A stretch of DNA of 64,000 bases from Halomonas litopenaei. Its GTDB lineage: Bacteria; Pseudomonadota; Gammaproteobacteria; Pseudomonadales; Halomonadaceae. The position numbers and the translations under genes are program-made. The notes under the pieces are model-generated. The model saw only the letters and a program-made list of their open reading frames with translations, ran no database searches and was not told where the DNA came from. The DNA lies in contig NZ_JAEKJT010000004.1 of NCBI RefSeq assembly GCF_017303055.1, positions 496,001-560,000 of the forward strand, in the 5' to 3' direction. Shown here piece after piece: positions 26,943-38,579 of the stretch (position 1 is the first letter of the stretch; every line of letters begins with the position of its first letter).

Positions 26943-27149
26943 TTACACCGCATAGGCGAGCGATTCCAGCTCGACGCTCGTCGCTTCCTGGATGGCATCA
27001 CGAGTAATTTGTTTACCTACACAGGCACACTTGCCGCACTGAGTGCCACAACCGGTCTCGCGTTGCACCTGGCGCCAGCTGCGCGCACCGTCGTCTACGC
27101 TCTGACGAATCTGGCGGTCACTAACCCCTTTGCACAGGCATACGTACAT
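26943..27149 (-). CDS. bfd: Bacterioferritin-associated ferredoxin
   Basis: 68 residues, a [2Fe-2S] protein that reduces bacterioferritin to release stored iron. The BFD-fold cysteines are all present: CLCKGVSD at the N-terminus (C-x-C) and GCGTQCGKC (the C-x2-C pair is within it). The start was placed at the second of two close ATGs (27149) because AGGAG lies eight bases before it and only two before the first (27155). A Fur-like sequence lies about 30-50 bases upstream, consistent with induction under iron starvation. Confidence 0.93.
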   Translation of the reverse strand: MYVCLCKGVSDRQIRQSVDDGARSWRQVQRETGCGTQCGKCACVGKQITRDAIQEATSVELESLAYAV

Positions 27150-27179
27150 TGCCATCTCTCCTGAATCACTATAGGCAAT

Positions 27180-27198
27180 GTAAATGATTCCCATAGCG
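27180..27198 (-). promoter_or_regulatory. Possible Fur box upstream of bfd
   Basis: Read on the minus strand this segment matches the 19-bp Fur consensus at 11 positions by eye, including the right-half core AATCATT. It lies 31-49 bases before the bfd start and next to a TATAGT -10-like element at 27173-27168. Weak but well placed. Confidence 0.35.
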
Positions 27199-27447
27199 GT
27201 ACGCAACCTTTTCGAGATTTATTCGTATTCGCTTTCGCTAAAGATATGAATTTCCATGATTCCGCTCAACTTCTGACGCCGCCGTTCAGGCAAGACGTCA
27301 GCGTGCGAGGCCCATAACGGACGTAAAAAGAAGAAAGGCCAGACAGGAGAAAGCAGGTGAAGGACTCACCAGGAAGAGGATGGGGCGTGCACAAGGCAGG
27401 CCTGGACCACGAACGCTGCGACGCCCGCGCGAGCCATCACGCGTCCA

Positions 27448-27921
27448 TCAAGACCGTTTAGGCAGCACCACGACTTGGGTACCGGAGGCCAGGTCCGCCC
27501 AGCTGCGTCGCTCGCCGTCAAACACTACCCAGAGGTGCCCAAGCCCCAAAGGCAGAAAGGACACCGCCCCTACCGCAAATCGCACCATGGTCTGACGCAA
27601 GCTGATAGGCGCCCCGTCAAGCGTCTGTACCCGCAAGCGCCACGCCTGCATGCCCAGAGTCATGCCGCCGCGGCGCCAGAAGAAAGCGAAGAAGGCAAAC
27701 GCTGCGGCCACCAGCAGCAACCTGAGACTGAACACTTGCCACACACCAGCGCCGACCTCTGCCGGTGCCAGTCCCAGTACCTTGCGCACCACCAGCACGT
27801 GCAGCGTGGTAATGGCGATCCAGATGGCGAGCAGCAAAAAACCGTCGTAAAGCATGGCACCGAGGCGGCGCCCGAGCCCCGCCGGCCAGACATCATCAAG
27901 ATCGGTAAAGCGTCGATTCAT
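27448..27921 (-). CDS. RDD-family membrane protein
   Basis: 157 residues. RDD proteins are small integral membrane proteins named for Arg-Asp-Asp; here the equivalent is AGLGRRLGAMLYDGFLL at about residues 14-30. Three to four membrane helices follow (about 23-47, 65-84, 110-130), with GMTLGMQAWRLRV between. The function is not established; some RDD proteins act as ion or proton antiporters. It follows lptG on the same strand by 92 bases, as in Pseudomonas, where an RDD gene also trails lptFG. Confidence 0.85.
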   Translation of the reverse strand: MNRRFTDLDDVWPAGLGRRLGAMLYDGFLLLAIWIAITTLHVLVVRKVLGLAPAEVGAGVWQVFSLRLLLVAAAFAFFAFFWRRGGMTLGMQAWRLRVQTLDGAPISLRQTMVRFAVGAVSFLPLGLGHLWVVFDGERRSWADLASGTQVVVLPKRS

Positions 27922-28013
27922 GGCAATTGCTCGACCACATCAGCGCACGCCGGCAGAGTGCCCGCGCGCATAGCCTAACCACAGACACCGGCCCTGCCGG
28001 TATCCCCCACCCA

Positions 28014-29078
28014 TCAACCGGATCGTCTCAGCAGGTGCAGGCCCAGCAGGGCGCACACCAATGTAGGTGCAAGCACCGCCCAGGCAGGAGAGAAACCGAA
28101 CACGGTAGACGCAGGCGCCAGCAGGTCCTGCAGGTACTTGAACACCAGTCCGGTAATCACGCCGTAGAACACCCGTGTGCCAGCGGCTACTGTCCGCAAT
28201 GGACCAAACACAAAGGACGCTGCCACCAGGACCAGCGACGCCATGGTCAAGGGCATCAGCATCTTCTGCCAGAAGTACAAAAGCGGCTGGGTAGCATCCA
28301 GGCCCTGGTCATCCAGGTAACTGGCATACGCCCACAGCTCACTGGGCGCCTGGGTTTCCACATCCCGCAGCAGCCGCGAAAGCTGGGTCGGCGACAGACT
28401 GGTTTCCCAACGCTGGTCCGGCACCTTGATGACCTCGGTGCGATCATCATTGAAGCGAGTGACTTCTACCTGTTGCAGCTGCCAGTGCTGCCCCTGCCAG
28501 ACCGCTCGATGGGCCGTCGTCACCGACTCCAGGCGATGGCCATCAAACTCATAGCGAGTCAGATCCAGCACGGTATCGTCGGCGCGTATGGCACCAAATC
28601 GATAGAAATCGTCGCCTTCGCGCTGCCAGCCGCCACGCTCGGTGACCACGGCGCCCTCGCCTTGCATCTGCTGTACCTTCCAGGCGTGGGCAAACTGCTC
28701 CGTGCGTGGGCTGACGAACTCGGCCACCGTCAATACGATCACCACCACCAAAATGATGGGCTTCATGACGCCCCAGACGATCCGCGCCAACGAACGGCCC
28801 GCTGCGCGCATGACGGTCAGCTCGTTGTTGGAGGCCATGCTGCCAAGTCCGATCAACGCACCAATCAGTACGCCTACCGGCGCATATTGGTAGAAGCGCC
28901 AGGGCAGCCTCAAACAAAGAAACAGGAACACTTCGAAGGCACCATAGCCTCCCTCGATGTCTCCCAGATCGTCGATGTAGGTGATGATGAGGTCGAGACC
29001 CAGCAACACCACCTGTACCACCAGAATGGCACCCAGCACATTGCGGGCGATGTAGCCGTCCAGCCGATCGAGAATCAT
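28014..29078 (-). CDS. lptG: LPS export ABC transporter permease LptG
   Basis: 354 residues. With LptF it forms the inner-membrane channel of LptB2FG, which extracts LPS and passes it to LptC/LptA. Layout: MILDRLDGYIARNVLGAI start, three helices, a periplasmic jelly-roll domain (about 130-260) and three more helices ending LLGLHLLRR. The conserved ASNNELTVMRAAG coupling helix contacts LptB. The ATG at 29078 overlaps the lptF stop by four bases (ATGA). The frame is open far upstream inside lptF, but the family start is clear. Confidence 0.95.
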   Translation of the reverse strand: MILDRLDGYIARNVLGAILVVQVVLLGLDLIITYIDDLGDIEGGYGAFEVFLFLCLRLPWRFYQYAPVGVLIGALIGLGSMASNNELTVMRAAGRSLARIVWGVMKPIILVVVIVLTVAEFVSPRTEQFAHAWKVQQMQGEGAVVTERGGWQREGDDFYRFGAIRADDTVLDLTRYEFDGHRLESVTTAHRAVWQGQHWQLQQVEVTRFNDDRTEVIKVPDQRWETSLSPTQLSRLLRDVETQAPSELWAYASYLDDQGLDATQPLLYFWQKMLMPLTMASLVLVAASFVFGPLRTVAAGTRVFYGVITGLVFKYLQDLLAPASTVFGFSPAWAVLAPTLVCALLGLHLLRRSG

Positions 29079-30157
29079 CCGCTCATTCCCTTGCGTTGGG
29101 CGTTGAATGCCAGGCCCAGGCCAAGCAACAGAAAGCCTGCGTGAATTGGCCACATGCCGATGATGGCCGGCAGCGTCCCACCACCGATGGCATCCATGGC
29201 GGCCAGCAGCATGCTGAGATAGGCCACATAGAGAAAGATCGCCGGCAACAGCTTGGCGAAGCGCCCCTGACGTGGATTGACCCGCGACAGGGGTTGGGCA
29301 AGTAACGTCAGCACAAACACCATCAACGGCGCCCCCAGGCGCCACTGCAGCTGCGCCTTGGCTTCCGGGGTGGGGTCCGCGAGCAGCGCTGGGGTAGTGG
29401 CAAACTCGGCCGAGTCCGTTTCGACGGCCTCGACCGCCCGGGCCAGGCGGACGGCATAGGTGCCGAACTCCAGCCGCTCGGCATCGGCACGCCCTGCTTC
29501 CGCGCTGTAGCGCTCACCATCTTCCAGCACCAGATAGCGGCTACCGGTATCCGGGTCCACCGTCTGGTATCCCTGGGTCGCCCGGGTCACCACGCTTTCG
29601 GGAGACCCGTCGCTGCGTTTCTGGCGCTCGCTGATAAACACCTCCTGCATGCGCTCGCCGTCTGCCGAGACGTCGCTGGCATAGGCAATGCGGCCACTGC
29701 CGAACTCCTGGAAGCGTCCGGGCGCCAGCGCCGAGAAATCAAGCTTGCTGCGCTGCTCTTCCAGTACCAGCTCGTTGTGCAGCGCACCGGCCGGCGTCAA
29801 CCACAGACTGAACATCCCCACCAGCACCGCCACCAGAGTGGCCGGGACCAGGCTGACCGTCAGCAGCCGATTGGGACTGGTGCCGCAGGCCACCAGTACC
29901 GTGATTTCGCTGTTCAAGTAGAGCTGGCCATAGGCCAACAGGATGCCCAGGAAAAATGCCAGTGGAAGAATCAGCTCAAGAAAGCCGGGCATGTGGTAGA
30001 GCATCAGAGAGCCAAGAATGCTCGCGGGTATCTCGCCCTCAGCCGCATTGGCAAAGTAACGGATGAAACGGCTACCCATGATGACCAGCAACAGCACGCC
30101 AGCCACTGCCGACATGGTCAGCAGGATTTCACGGGTAAGATAACGAAAAATGATCAA
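29075..30157 (-). CDS. lptF: LPS export ABC transporter permease LptF
   Basis: 360 residues from a TTG start at 30157. The TTG is supported by AGGAG six bases upstream and gives the family N-terminus IIFRYLTREILLTMSAV; no ATG in frame lies nearby. Six membrane helices surround a periplasmic jelly-roll (about 120-250); the LptB-contacting helix is YLNSEITVLVACG. Works as partner of LptG, with which it overlaps by four bases. It is divergent from pepA, a conserved arrangement in gammaproteobacteria, with 205 bases of shared promoter region. The weak start codon may keep LptF level low. Confidence 0.94.
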   Translation of the reverse strand: MIIFRYLTREILLTMSAVAGVLLLVIMGSRFIRYFANAAEGEIPASILGSLMLYHMPGFLELILPLAFFLGILLAYGQLYLNSEITVLVACGTSPNRLLTVSLVPATLVAVLVGMFSLWLTPAGALHNELVLEEQRSKLDFSALAPGRFQEFGSGRIAYASDVSADGERMQEVFISERQKRSDGSPESVVTRATQGYQTVDPDTGSRYLVLEDGERYSAEAGRADAERLEFGTYAVRLARAVEAVETDSAEFATTPALLADPTPEAKAQLQWRLGAPLMVFVLTLLAQPLSRVNPRQGRFAKLLPAIFLYVAYLSMLLAAMDAIGGGTLPAIIGMWPIHAGFLLLGLGLAFNAQRKGMSG

Positions 30158-30362
30158 TGCACACTCCTGGCCATGGGCATTCCCAGCTGTCTTCCTTGCT
30201 CCAGTGTAACCCCGGGGCGAGTCGCCTTGCCTGAGGCGTTGCCTGATCCCGCCAACGCTAACGGCGGCCATGCAATCCACAGGGTGCTTGGGTACACTGG
30301 GTGGACTCGGCATCGTGCCGGCATTATCCAGAATCCCCCTACGCTTGTCTTGTGGAGTCAGC

Positions 30363-31877
30363 ATGGAATTCCCTGTAAAGACGGCCAATCCGGTCAAGAT
30401 CGAGACTGCCTGCCTGGTTATCCCGGTGTTCAAGGACGGCCAGCTCACCCCTGCCGCAGCCAAGCTCGATGACGCCAGCGAGCGCCTGATTGGACAGCTG
30501 ATCGAGCGCGGCGACTTCAACGCCAAGCTGGGCAACGTTCAGCTGGTGCCCTTCGCACCGGGTCTGTCTGCCGACCGCCTGCTGCTGGTCGGCTTCGGCG
30601 ATCGCGCAAAATGTCAGGAAGGCGCCTTCTGCAAGGCCGTCGATGCCGCCTTCGCGGCGCTGTCCCAGCTCACCATCGATGAAGTCTCGGTCGCTCTCAC
30701 CGATGTGCCGGTCGATGACCGCGACGTCGACTGGAAGGCCCACAAGATTGCCGAAAGCGCACTCCGTGCCAGCTACCGCTTCACCGACTTCAAGAAGGAC
30801 GCCGGTCCTGCCCCGAGCCTCAAGAGCGTGTCGATTCTGCTCAGCGAGGGCGATGACCGCGCCTCTGCCGAAGAAGGCGCTCGTCAAGGCGCCGCCGTCG
30901 GCACCGGCATCAACCTGGCGCGTCAACTCGGCAACCTGCCCGGCAATGTGTGTACGCCGCGCTATCTGGCCAGCGAGGCCGAGCGCCTGGCGGCAGAGTC
31001 CGCGGGTGCCCTGTCCACCGAGATCCTCGATGAAGAGGCATTGGAAGCGCTTGGCGCTCACTCGCTGTTGTCGGTTGGCCATGGCAGCGACGAACCCTCA
31101 CGGTTGATCGTAATGCGTTACCAGGGGGCTGACGACGAGAACGAAGCCCCCCACGTCCTGGTCGGCAAGGGCATCACTTTCGACACTGGTGGTATCTCGT
31201 TGAAGCCTGGCGCGGGCATGGACGAGATGAAGTTCGACATGTGCGGTGCCGCAAGCGTGTTCGGCACCGTGGCCTCCGTGCTGGCCATCAAGCCCAGGAT
31301 CAACCTGGTGGCCATCGTCGCAGCGGCAGAAAACATGCCCAGCGGACGCGCGACCAAGCCCGGCGATATCATCAAGACGCTGAAGGGCCTGTCGGTGGAG
31401 GTGCTCAACACCGACGCCGAAGGCCGCCTGGTCCTGTGCGACGCCCTGACCTATGCCGAGCGCTTTGAACCCGCCAGTGTCGTCGATATTGCCACCCTGA
31501 CAGGCGCCGCCATCATCGCCCTGGGTCATCACGCCACCGGCCTGATGTCCAACGATGACGATCTGGCCCTGGACCTGCTCGATGCCGGCGAGACCGCCTG
31601 GGATCGCGCCTGGCACCTGCCGCTGTGGGACGAGTACCAGGAGCAGCTGGACTCCAACTTCGCCGACCTCGCCAACATTGGCGGGCGTCCGGCGGGGACC
31701 ATCACCGCCGGCTGCTTCCTGTCACGCTTTGCCACCGACTTCCCCTGGGCACACCTGGATATCGCCGGCACCGCCTGGAACAGCGGCGCCGCCAAGGGTG
31801 CCACCGGTCGTCCGGTAGGCCTGTTGACCCGCTACCTGCTCGACCGCGAGTCAGAGGTCGTCGCCAGCGACGACTGA
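30363..31877 (+). CDS. pepA: Leucyl aminopeptidase PepA
   Basis: 504 residues, M17 family. A hexameric manganese/zinc aminopeptidase; in E. coli PepA also binds DNA in Xer recombination and carAB control. The catalytic C-terminal domain shows VGKGITFDTGGISLKPG with metal Lys/Asp ligands, MKFDMCGAASVFG, the family signature NTDAEGRLVL, and NIGGRPAGTITAGCFL. The ATG at 30363 was chosen by family N-terminus and a GTGGAG site; the frame is open 31 codons upstream. Usually followed by holC and valS, but here ilvE comes between. Confidence 0.96.
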   Translation: MEFPVKTANPVKIETACLVIPVFKDGQLTPAAAKLDDASERLIGQLIERGDFNAKLGNVQLVPFAPGLSADRLLLVGFGDRAKCQEGAFCKAVDAAFAALSQLTIDEVSVALTDVPVDDRDVDWKAHKIAESALRASYRFTDFKKDAGPAPSLKSVSILLSEGDDRASAEEGARQGAAVGTGINLARQLGNLPGNVCTPRYLASEAERLAAESAGALSTEILDEEALEALGAHSLLSVGHGSDEPSRLIVMRYQGADDENEAPHVLVGKGITFDTGGISLKPGAGMDEMKFDMCGAASVFGTVASVLAIKPRINLVAIVAAAENMPSGRATKPGDIIKTLKGLSVEVLNTDAEGRLVLCDALTYAERFEPASVVDIATLTGAAIIALGHHATGLMSNDDDLALDLLDAGETAWDRAWHLPLWDEYQEQLDSNFADLANIGGRPAGTITAGCFLSRFATDFPWAHLDIAGTAWNSGAAKGATGRPVGLLTRYLLDRESEVVASDD

Positions 31878-31962
31878 AACAGCGTCTGTCAGGCCAGGCG
31901 GTCTGCACTGACAACCCAGCAGCGCCAGCCCCACGACAGTGATGCTGCGTTGTGACCATGAC

Positions 31963-31988
31963 CAGGCTTCCCCGACAGGGGGAGCCTG
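31963..31988 (+). terminator. Hairpin between pepA and ilvE
   Basis: CAGGCTTCCCC (31963-31973) pairs with GGGGGAGCCTG (31978-31988) with one G-T wobble and a GACA loop, followed by TGTCATTCT. It probably ends the pepA transcript and separates it from ilvE. Confidence 0.6.
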
Positions 31989-32113
31989 TGTCATTCTGGC
32001 TCTATCGGCAGGAGCGCATTCTGCCCGCCCCATCCTGGTCGAGCCCCTGACTCGACCCCGATCCGCTGTCGCCGCTTGCCATTGCGGCGCGATACGATTC
32101 TGGAGAACGACCC

Positions 32114-33208
32114 GTGTCCATCCAAGGCTTCTCGCTCGAGCCCAACGCCAACGCTACCGATGCGAGCATCCGCAACACTATTCTCGAGAACCCGGGCTTC
32201 GGTCGTCACTTTACCGACCACATGGCTCACATCCGTTGGACCGAAGACGCCGGCTTCCACGGTCATCAGGTACGCCCTTACGGCCCGCTATCGCTGGATC
32301 CGGCGGCATCCGTGCTGCATTACGCCCAGGAAATCTTCGAGGGCATGAAGGCCTACCGCCATGCCGATGGCAGCGTCTGGACCTTCCGCCCCGAGAAAAA
32401 TGCCGCACGCTTCCGTGCCAGCGCTCGTCGCCTGGCCTTGCCGGAACTCTCCGACGAGGACTTTATCGGAGCCATCAAGGCGCTGGTTGCCCAGGACGTC
32501 GAGTGGGTACCGACGCCGGCAAGCGAGGCTGAAGAGTCCAGCCTTTATCTGCGTCCCTTCATGATTGCCTCCGAGGCCTTCCTGGGTGTGCGTCCCTCCA
32601 AGGAAGTGGATTTCTACGTTATCGCTGCACCGGCCTCCGCCTACTTCAAGGGCGGCATCAAGCCGGTGTCCATCTGGCTGTCCTCCAACTACAACCGTGC
32701 GGCCCCCGGCGGCACCGGTTCTGCCAAGTGCGGCGGCAACTACGCGGCATCACTGCTGGCTCAAAAAGAAGCCTTCGACCACGGCTGCGACCAGGTTGCC
32801 TTCCTCGACGCCGTCGAGAACACCTGGGTCGAGGAACTCGGTGGCATGAACCTGTTCTTTGTCACCCGTGATGGGCGCCTGGTCACGCCCCGCCTGACGG
32901 GCACCATTCTCGAGGGCGTCACCCGAGACTCCATGCTGCAGCTGGCCCGTGACGAAGGCCTGACCCCGGAAGAGCGTCCCATCAGCATTGATGAATGGCG
33001 CGACGGCGTCGCGTCCGGCGAAATCACCGAGGTGTTCGCCTGCGGTACCGCCGCGGTGATCACGTCCATTGGTCGACTGGTCAGTGAAGACGGCGTCATC
33101 GAGCACTCAGGCAGCAATGAAGTGGCCAGTCGTCTGCGCAAACGCCTGCTGGACATCCAGTATGGTCGCGTCGAGGACACCCACGGCTGGTTGACGCGAC
33201 TGGTCTAG
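32114..33208 (+). CDS. ilvE: Branched-chain amino-acid aminotransferase
   Basis: 364 residues, the longer class IV BCAT type (about 350-370) rather than the 309-residue E. coli form. It transaminates 2-keto acids to Leu, Ile and Val with PLP. Seen: HYAQEIFEGMKAYR, the substrate Arg in LYLRPFMIASE, the PLP lysine in SAKCGGNYAASL, EELGGMNLFFV and ACGTAAVITSIG. Starts with GTG at 32114 behind GGAG. It is flanked by hairpins at 31963 and 33251, so it is a single-gene unit placed between pepA and holC. Confidence 0.94.
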   Translation: MSIQGFSLEPNANATDASIRNTILENPGFGRHFTDHMAHIRWTEDAGFHGHQVRPYGPLSLDPAASVLHYAQEIFEGMKAYRHADGSVWTFRPEKNAARFRASARRLALPELSDEDFIGAIKALVAQDVEWVPTPASEAEESSLYLRPFMIASEAFLGVRPSKEVDFYVIAAPASAYFKGGIKPVSIWLSSNYNRAAPGGTGSAKCGGNYAASLLAQKEAFDHGCDQVAFLDAVENTWVEELGGMNLFFVTRDGRLVTPRLTGTILEGVTRDSMLQLARDEGLTPEERPISIDEWRDGVASGEITEVFACGTAAVITSIGRLVSEDGVIEHSGSNEVASRLRKRLLDIQYGRVEDTHGWLTRLV

Positions 33209-33250
33209 TACCCGCCGTTCCCCCAACCGCCTCAAGCCACTTCAGACAAC

Positions 33251-33270
33251 AGGCCGCCTGCGGGCGGCCT
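33251..33270 (+). terminator. Terminator after ilvE
   Basis: AGGCCGCC (33251-33258) pairs with GGCGGCCT (33263-33270) around TGCG, followed by TTGCCGAGTTTT. It ends ilvE before holC. Confidence 0.7.
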
Positions 33271-33295
33271 TTGCCGAGTTTTCAGGTCAGATTGC

Positions 33296-33757
33296 ATGAC
33301 CAAGATCGACTTCTACATCCTTCCCGACACCACGCTGGAGGCGCGTATCGCCTTCGCCTGCCGGCTGACCGAAACCATCGCACGCAAGGGCTACCGTCTT
33401 TACCTTTACGCCGAGGACGAAGCCATGGCCCGCGAGCTGGATGAACGTCTGTGGGACTTCCGCCCAGACGCCTTCGTCCCGCACGTCCTTGAAGGCAGCG
33501 ACGACGCCAGCATCGAAGCGGCCAAGCGTGTGGCAGTGACCATCGGCTGGGAAGGCCCGCCGGCAAGCCTGGACCCGCCTCCCCAGGCCATGCTCAACCT
33601 GTCGCCGGAGATTCCCGAGTGGTTCTCCCGCTTCGAGCGGGTGGCAGAAATCATCAACCAGCATCAGGACGTGCTGACGGCCAAGCGCGAGTGCTGGAAG
33701 ACCTACAAGCAGCGCGGCTATCCCGTCACCCCGCACCAGCTCAAGGGCCAGGGATAA
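33296..33757 (+). CDS. holC: DNA polymerase III chi subunit
   Basis: 153 residues, near E. coli HolC (147). Chi joins the clamp loader (through psi) to SSB on lagging-strand DNA. Recognised from the N-terminus KIDFYILPDTTLEARIAFAC, the YRLYLYAEDEAMARELDERLW block, LSPEIPEWFSRFERVAEII and the C-terminal YKQRGYPV. Sits before valS as usual, but a separate promoter-like element lies between them. Confidence 0.92.
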   Translation: MTKIDFYILPDTTLEARIAFACRLTETIARKGYRLYLYAEDEAMARELDERLWDFRPDAFVPHVLEGSDDASIEAAKRVAVTIGWEGPPASLDPPPQAMLNLSPEIPEWFSRFERVAEIINQHQDVLTAKRECWKTYKQRGYPVTPHQLKGQG

Positions 33758-33784
33758 GTACCGTCTTATTCGCCAGCCGATACC

Positions 33785-33814
33785 CTGACGCCCTGCTTCA
33801 GTTCAGGGTATAAT
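33785..33814 (+). promoter_or_regulatory. Sigma70-like promoter for valS
   Basis: CTGACG (33785-33790), an 18-base spacer, then a perfect TATAAT (33809-33814). It lies about 170 bases before the valS start. The spacer holds CCTG/CAGG complementarity. Predicted leader of about 160 bases. Confidence 0.6.
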
Positions 33815-33984
33815 CGACGCCATTTTTCGCAGGCCTCGCTCTCGCCAGCGCTCCGTCGGGACGCGTCACGCACGCTCTTGTCAGGCGCGCTGACTCGAGC
33901 CGAAGGCCAGCCATCGAACGTCCCGCCCACCCTCGCCATGGCAAGGCCATGATGTCGTCAGGGCGCCGCCAGCAAGAGCATTCC

Positions 33985-36831
<2,847 letters not shown>

Positions 36832-36853
36832 CAAGCACCCGCCCATCGGCCTG

Positions 36854-36890
36854 ACATCGACCCCGCCCCTCGCACTGGCGGGGTCGATGT
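36854..36890. terminator. Bidirectional terminator after valS
   Basis: A 14-bp perfect stem (36854-36867 with 36877-36890) with a 9-base loop between the convergent valS and helix-hairpin-helix genes, followed rightward by GTTGGGG. Confidence 0.75.
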
Positions 36891-36904
36891 GTTGGGGCCA
36901 GCGC

Positions 36905-37159
36905 TCAGCCGGCAGCCTGGCTGGCCAGCGAGCGTCGTGCCAACTCCACGGCCGACGCCACCGCCGTCCTGGCCTGGGGGCTGTTCTTCCAACAGGTACT
37001 GCCAAGCATCGACGCCACCTGTTCAACGATGTCTGGCATCTCGTACTCGGCCAACGCCTCGAAAGAGTCGATGCCGATCTCCTCGAAGCGCTGCACGACG
37101 CTGGGTCCTACCCCGCGTAGCTCAAGCAGCGCCGCCCGTTCCTGGTCAGTGAATGCCAT
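36905..37159 (-). CDS. Small helix-hairpin-helix protein
   Basis: 84 residues. A single HhH element (LLELRGVGPSVVQRFEEIGI, about residues 11-30) lies near the N-terminus and the rest is helical with one Cys. It matches the small 'pathogenicity locus'/Cdd1-like proteins often annotated only as HhH-domain proteins; a DNA-binding role is inferred. The ATG at 37159 has GGAG seven bases upstream; 40 more codons are open before it but lack a site. It is downstream of the META-domain gene on the same strand, with a 119-base gap. Confidence 0.75.
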   Translation of the reverse strand: MAFTDQERAALLELRGVGPSVVQRFEEIGIDSFEALAEYEMPDIVEQVASMLGSTCWKNSPQARTAVASAVELARRSLASQAAG

Positions 37160-37278
37160 GCTGTCTCTCCGTGTGTTGTCGGCTTCCCCGTGGACACCAT
37201 CAGCATAGTCGTTGCGCACTAGTGGCCGGCTGCCACATGCCACTGACGCACAGGCGCGGCGTCTTGCCCCCTCATGCA

Positions 37279-37755
37279 TCAGCTGGCGTCGCGGAACCCA
37301 CCCAGCACCAGCGAGTTGGGGCCAAAGAACACCAGGCGGTCATGATCGATCAGATAGCGGTAGGCGTTGTCGAGCATATCGCGAACCTGCTGGGCCCCCT
37401 GGGGGTTGGCACAGGCCATGCGGGTAGCCGCCAGCTCGCTGAAGTCGATCCGCTGACTGTCGCCAAAGCGCACGCTACCGGTAAATCGATTGCAGCCGTC
37501 ACTGCCACTGACGCTGCCGTCACGGGCGACTTCAAAATAGGGCTTGGTGGGCATACTGAGCCGATCACTGGTCCCGACCAGCAGCAGGTTCCAGCGCTTA
37601 CCGACCACCGGGCTGGATACGCTACCTGGTGCTGCGGTGCCGCCGCCGTCGACAGTGGACGAAGGCTGACTGGAACAGGCTCCCAGGGCCAGGGCGCAAA
37701 CGCTGAGAGCGGTGATACGACGAAGTCGTGGCAGAACCATTCGTAGCAGAACCAT
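37279..37755 (-). CDS. META-domain lipoprotein (HslJ-like)
   Basis: 158 residues. The signal sequence ends with the lipobox LGAC (about residue 27), so it should be an envelope lipoprotein. The META domain follows: GKRWNLLLVG, ARDGSVSGSDGCNRFTGSV and LAATRMACANPQG with the paired cysteines usual for HslJ-like proteins. HslJ is linked to heat shock and novobiocin resistance in E. coli; the role here is inferred. AAGGA precedes the ATG. Divergent from the DoxX gene. Confidence 0.8.
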   Translation of the reverse strand: MVLLRMVLPRLRRITALSVCALALGACSSQPSSTVDGGGTAAPGSVSSPVVGKRWNLLLVGTSDRLSMPTKPYFEVARDGSVSGSDGCNRFTGSVRFGDSQRIDFSELAATRMACANPQGAQQVRDMLDNAYRYLIDHDRLVFFGPNSLVLGGFRDAS

Positions 37756-37909
37756 GCTATCTTCCTTGCAGCTTTATCATCAGGATGCCGCCTAATATGC
37801 CAGAAAACCGCGCCATCTCGCCCGGTTTTGTCCAAATCTCTTGGGCACTGCGCTATCGGCACGGTGTTCTGTCATGGCCACTCAAGCCCATCGTGAAAAG
37901 GACCTCACC

Positions 37910-38314
37910 ATGCTCAAAGCCCTCGACAACGACGACCTGGGAAAGCTGATCCTGCGCCTGGCGCTGGGCATCATGATCCTGCTCCACGGCATCAACAAAC
38001 TGATCAATCCCGGCAGCCTTTCCTGGATCGGCGACACTCTGGCCTCCCATGGATTACCGACGGTGCTGGCCTACGGCGTTCTGCTGGGCGAGGTCGTCGC
38101 TCCGTTGATGGCGATTCTGGGCTGGAACACCCGCATCGCGGGCCTTTTGATCGCAGGCAACATGGTCGTGGCCATCTACCTGGCTCATATGGGCGAATTG
38201 TTCAGTCTGGCCAGCAGCGGCGGCTGGGCCCTGGAGCTGCAGGGCATGTTCCTGTTTGGCGCCTTGGCCATGATGTTCCTCGGTAGCGGCCGCACCGCGC
38301 TCAAGCCCGACTGA
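37910..38314 (+). CDS. DoxX-family membrane protein
   Basis: 134 residues with four membrane helices. The DoxX signature can be seen in LILRLALGIMILLHGINKL, YGVLLGEVVAPLMAILG and TRIAGLLIAGNMVVAIYL. DoxX proteins are poorly defined and have been tied to redox or thiosulfate-linked functions. The start at 37910 has AAAAGGAC upstream; an open extension to 37841 has no site. It ends before a 9-bp-stem hairpin. Confidence 0.85.
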   Translation: MLKALDNDDLGKLILRLALGIMILLHGINKLINPGSLSWIGDTLASHGLPTVLAYGVLLGEVVAPLMAILGWNTRIAGLLIAGNMVVAIYLAHMGELFSLASSGGWALELQGMFLFGALAMMFLGSGRTALKPD

Positions 38315-38373
38315 GCGCTGCAGCGCCTTCTCGCTTTCAAGCGACGCCACATCTTCGCCGACCCGCGTTCCCC

Positions 38374-38400
38374 GACACCGCCCACCTCCCAGGCGGTGTC
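38374..38400 (+). terminator. Terminator after the DoxX gene
   Basis: GACACCGCC (38374-38382) pairs with GGCGGTGTC (38392-38400), 9-base loop, followed by TTGTTG. Confidence 0.7.
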
Positions 38401-38579
38401 TTGTTGCCGTCGCCCGTCCAGCACCAGCACGTCCGGGCCGAGTTCAACTAACGTCGAACGTCTCCTTGATGAGTGTCATCTAGCCCTTGGCTTAACTGTG
38501 CGTAAATAAGCAGGACACGTTCAGGTTTGCTCTCTCGCGAGAGAAGACGTTTTGCCCTAGCCGACACACGGAGCCCATC

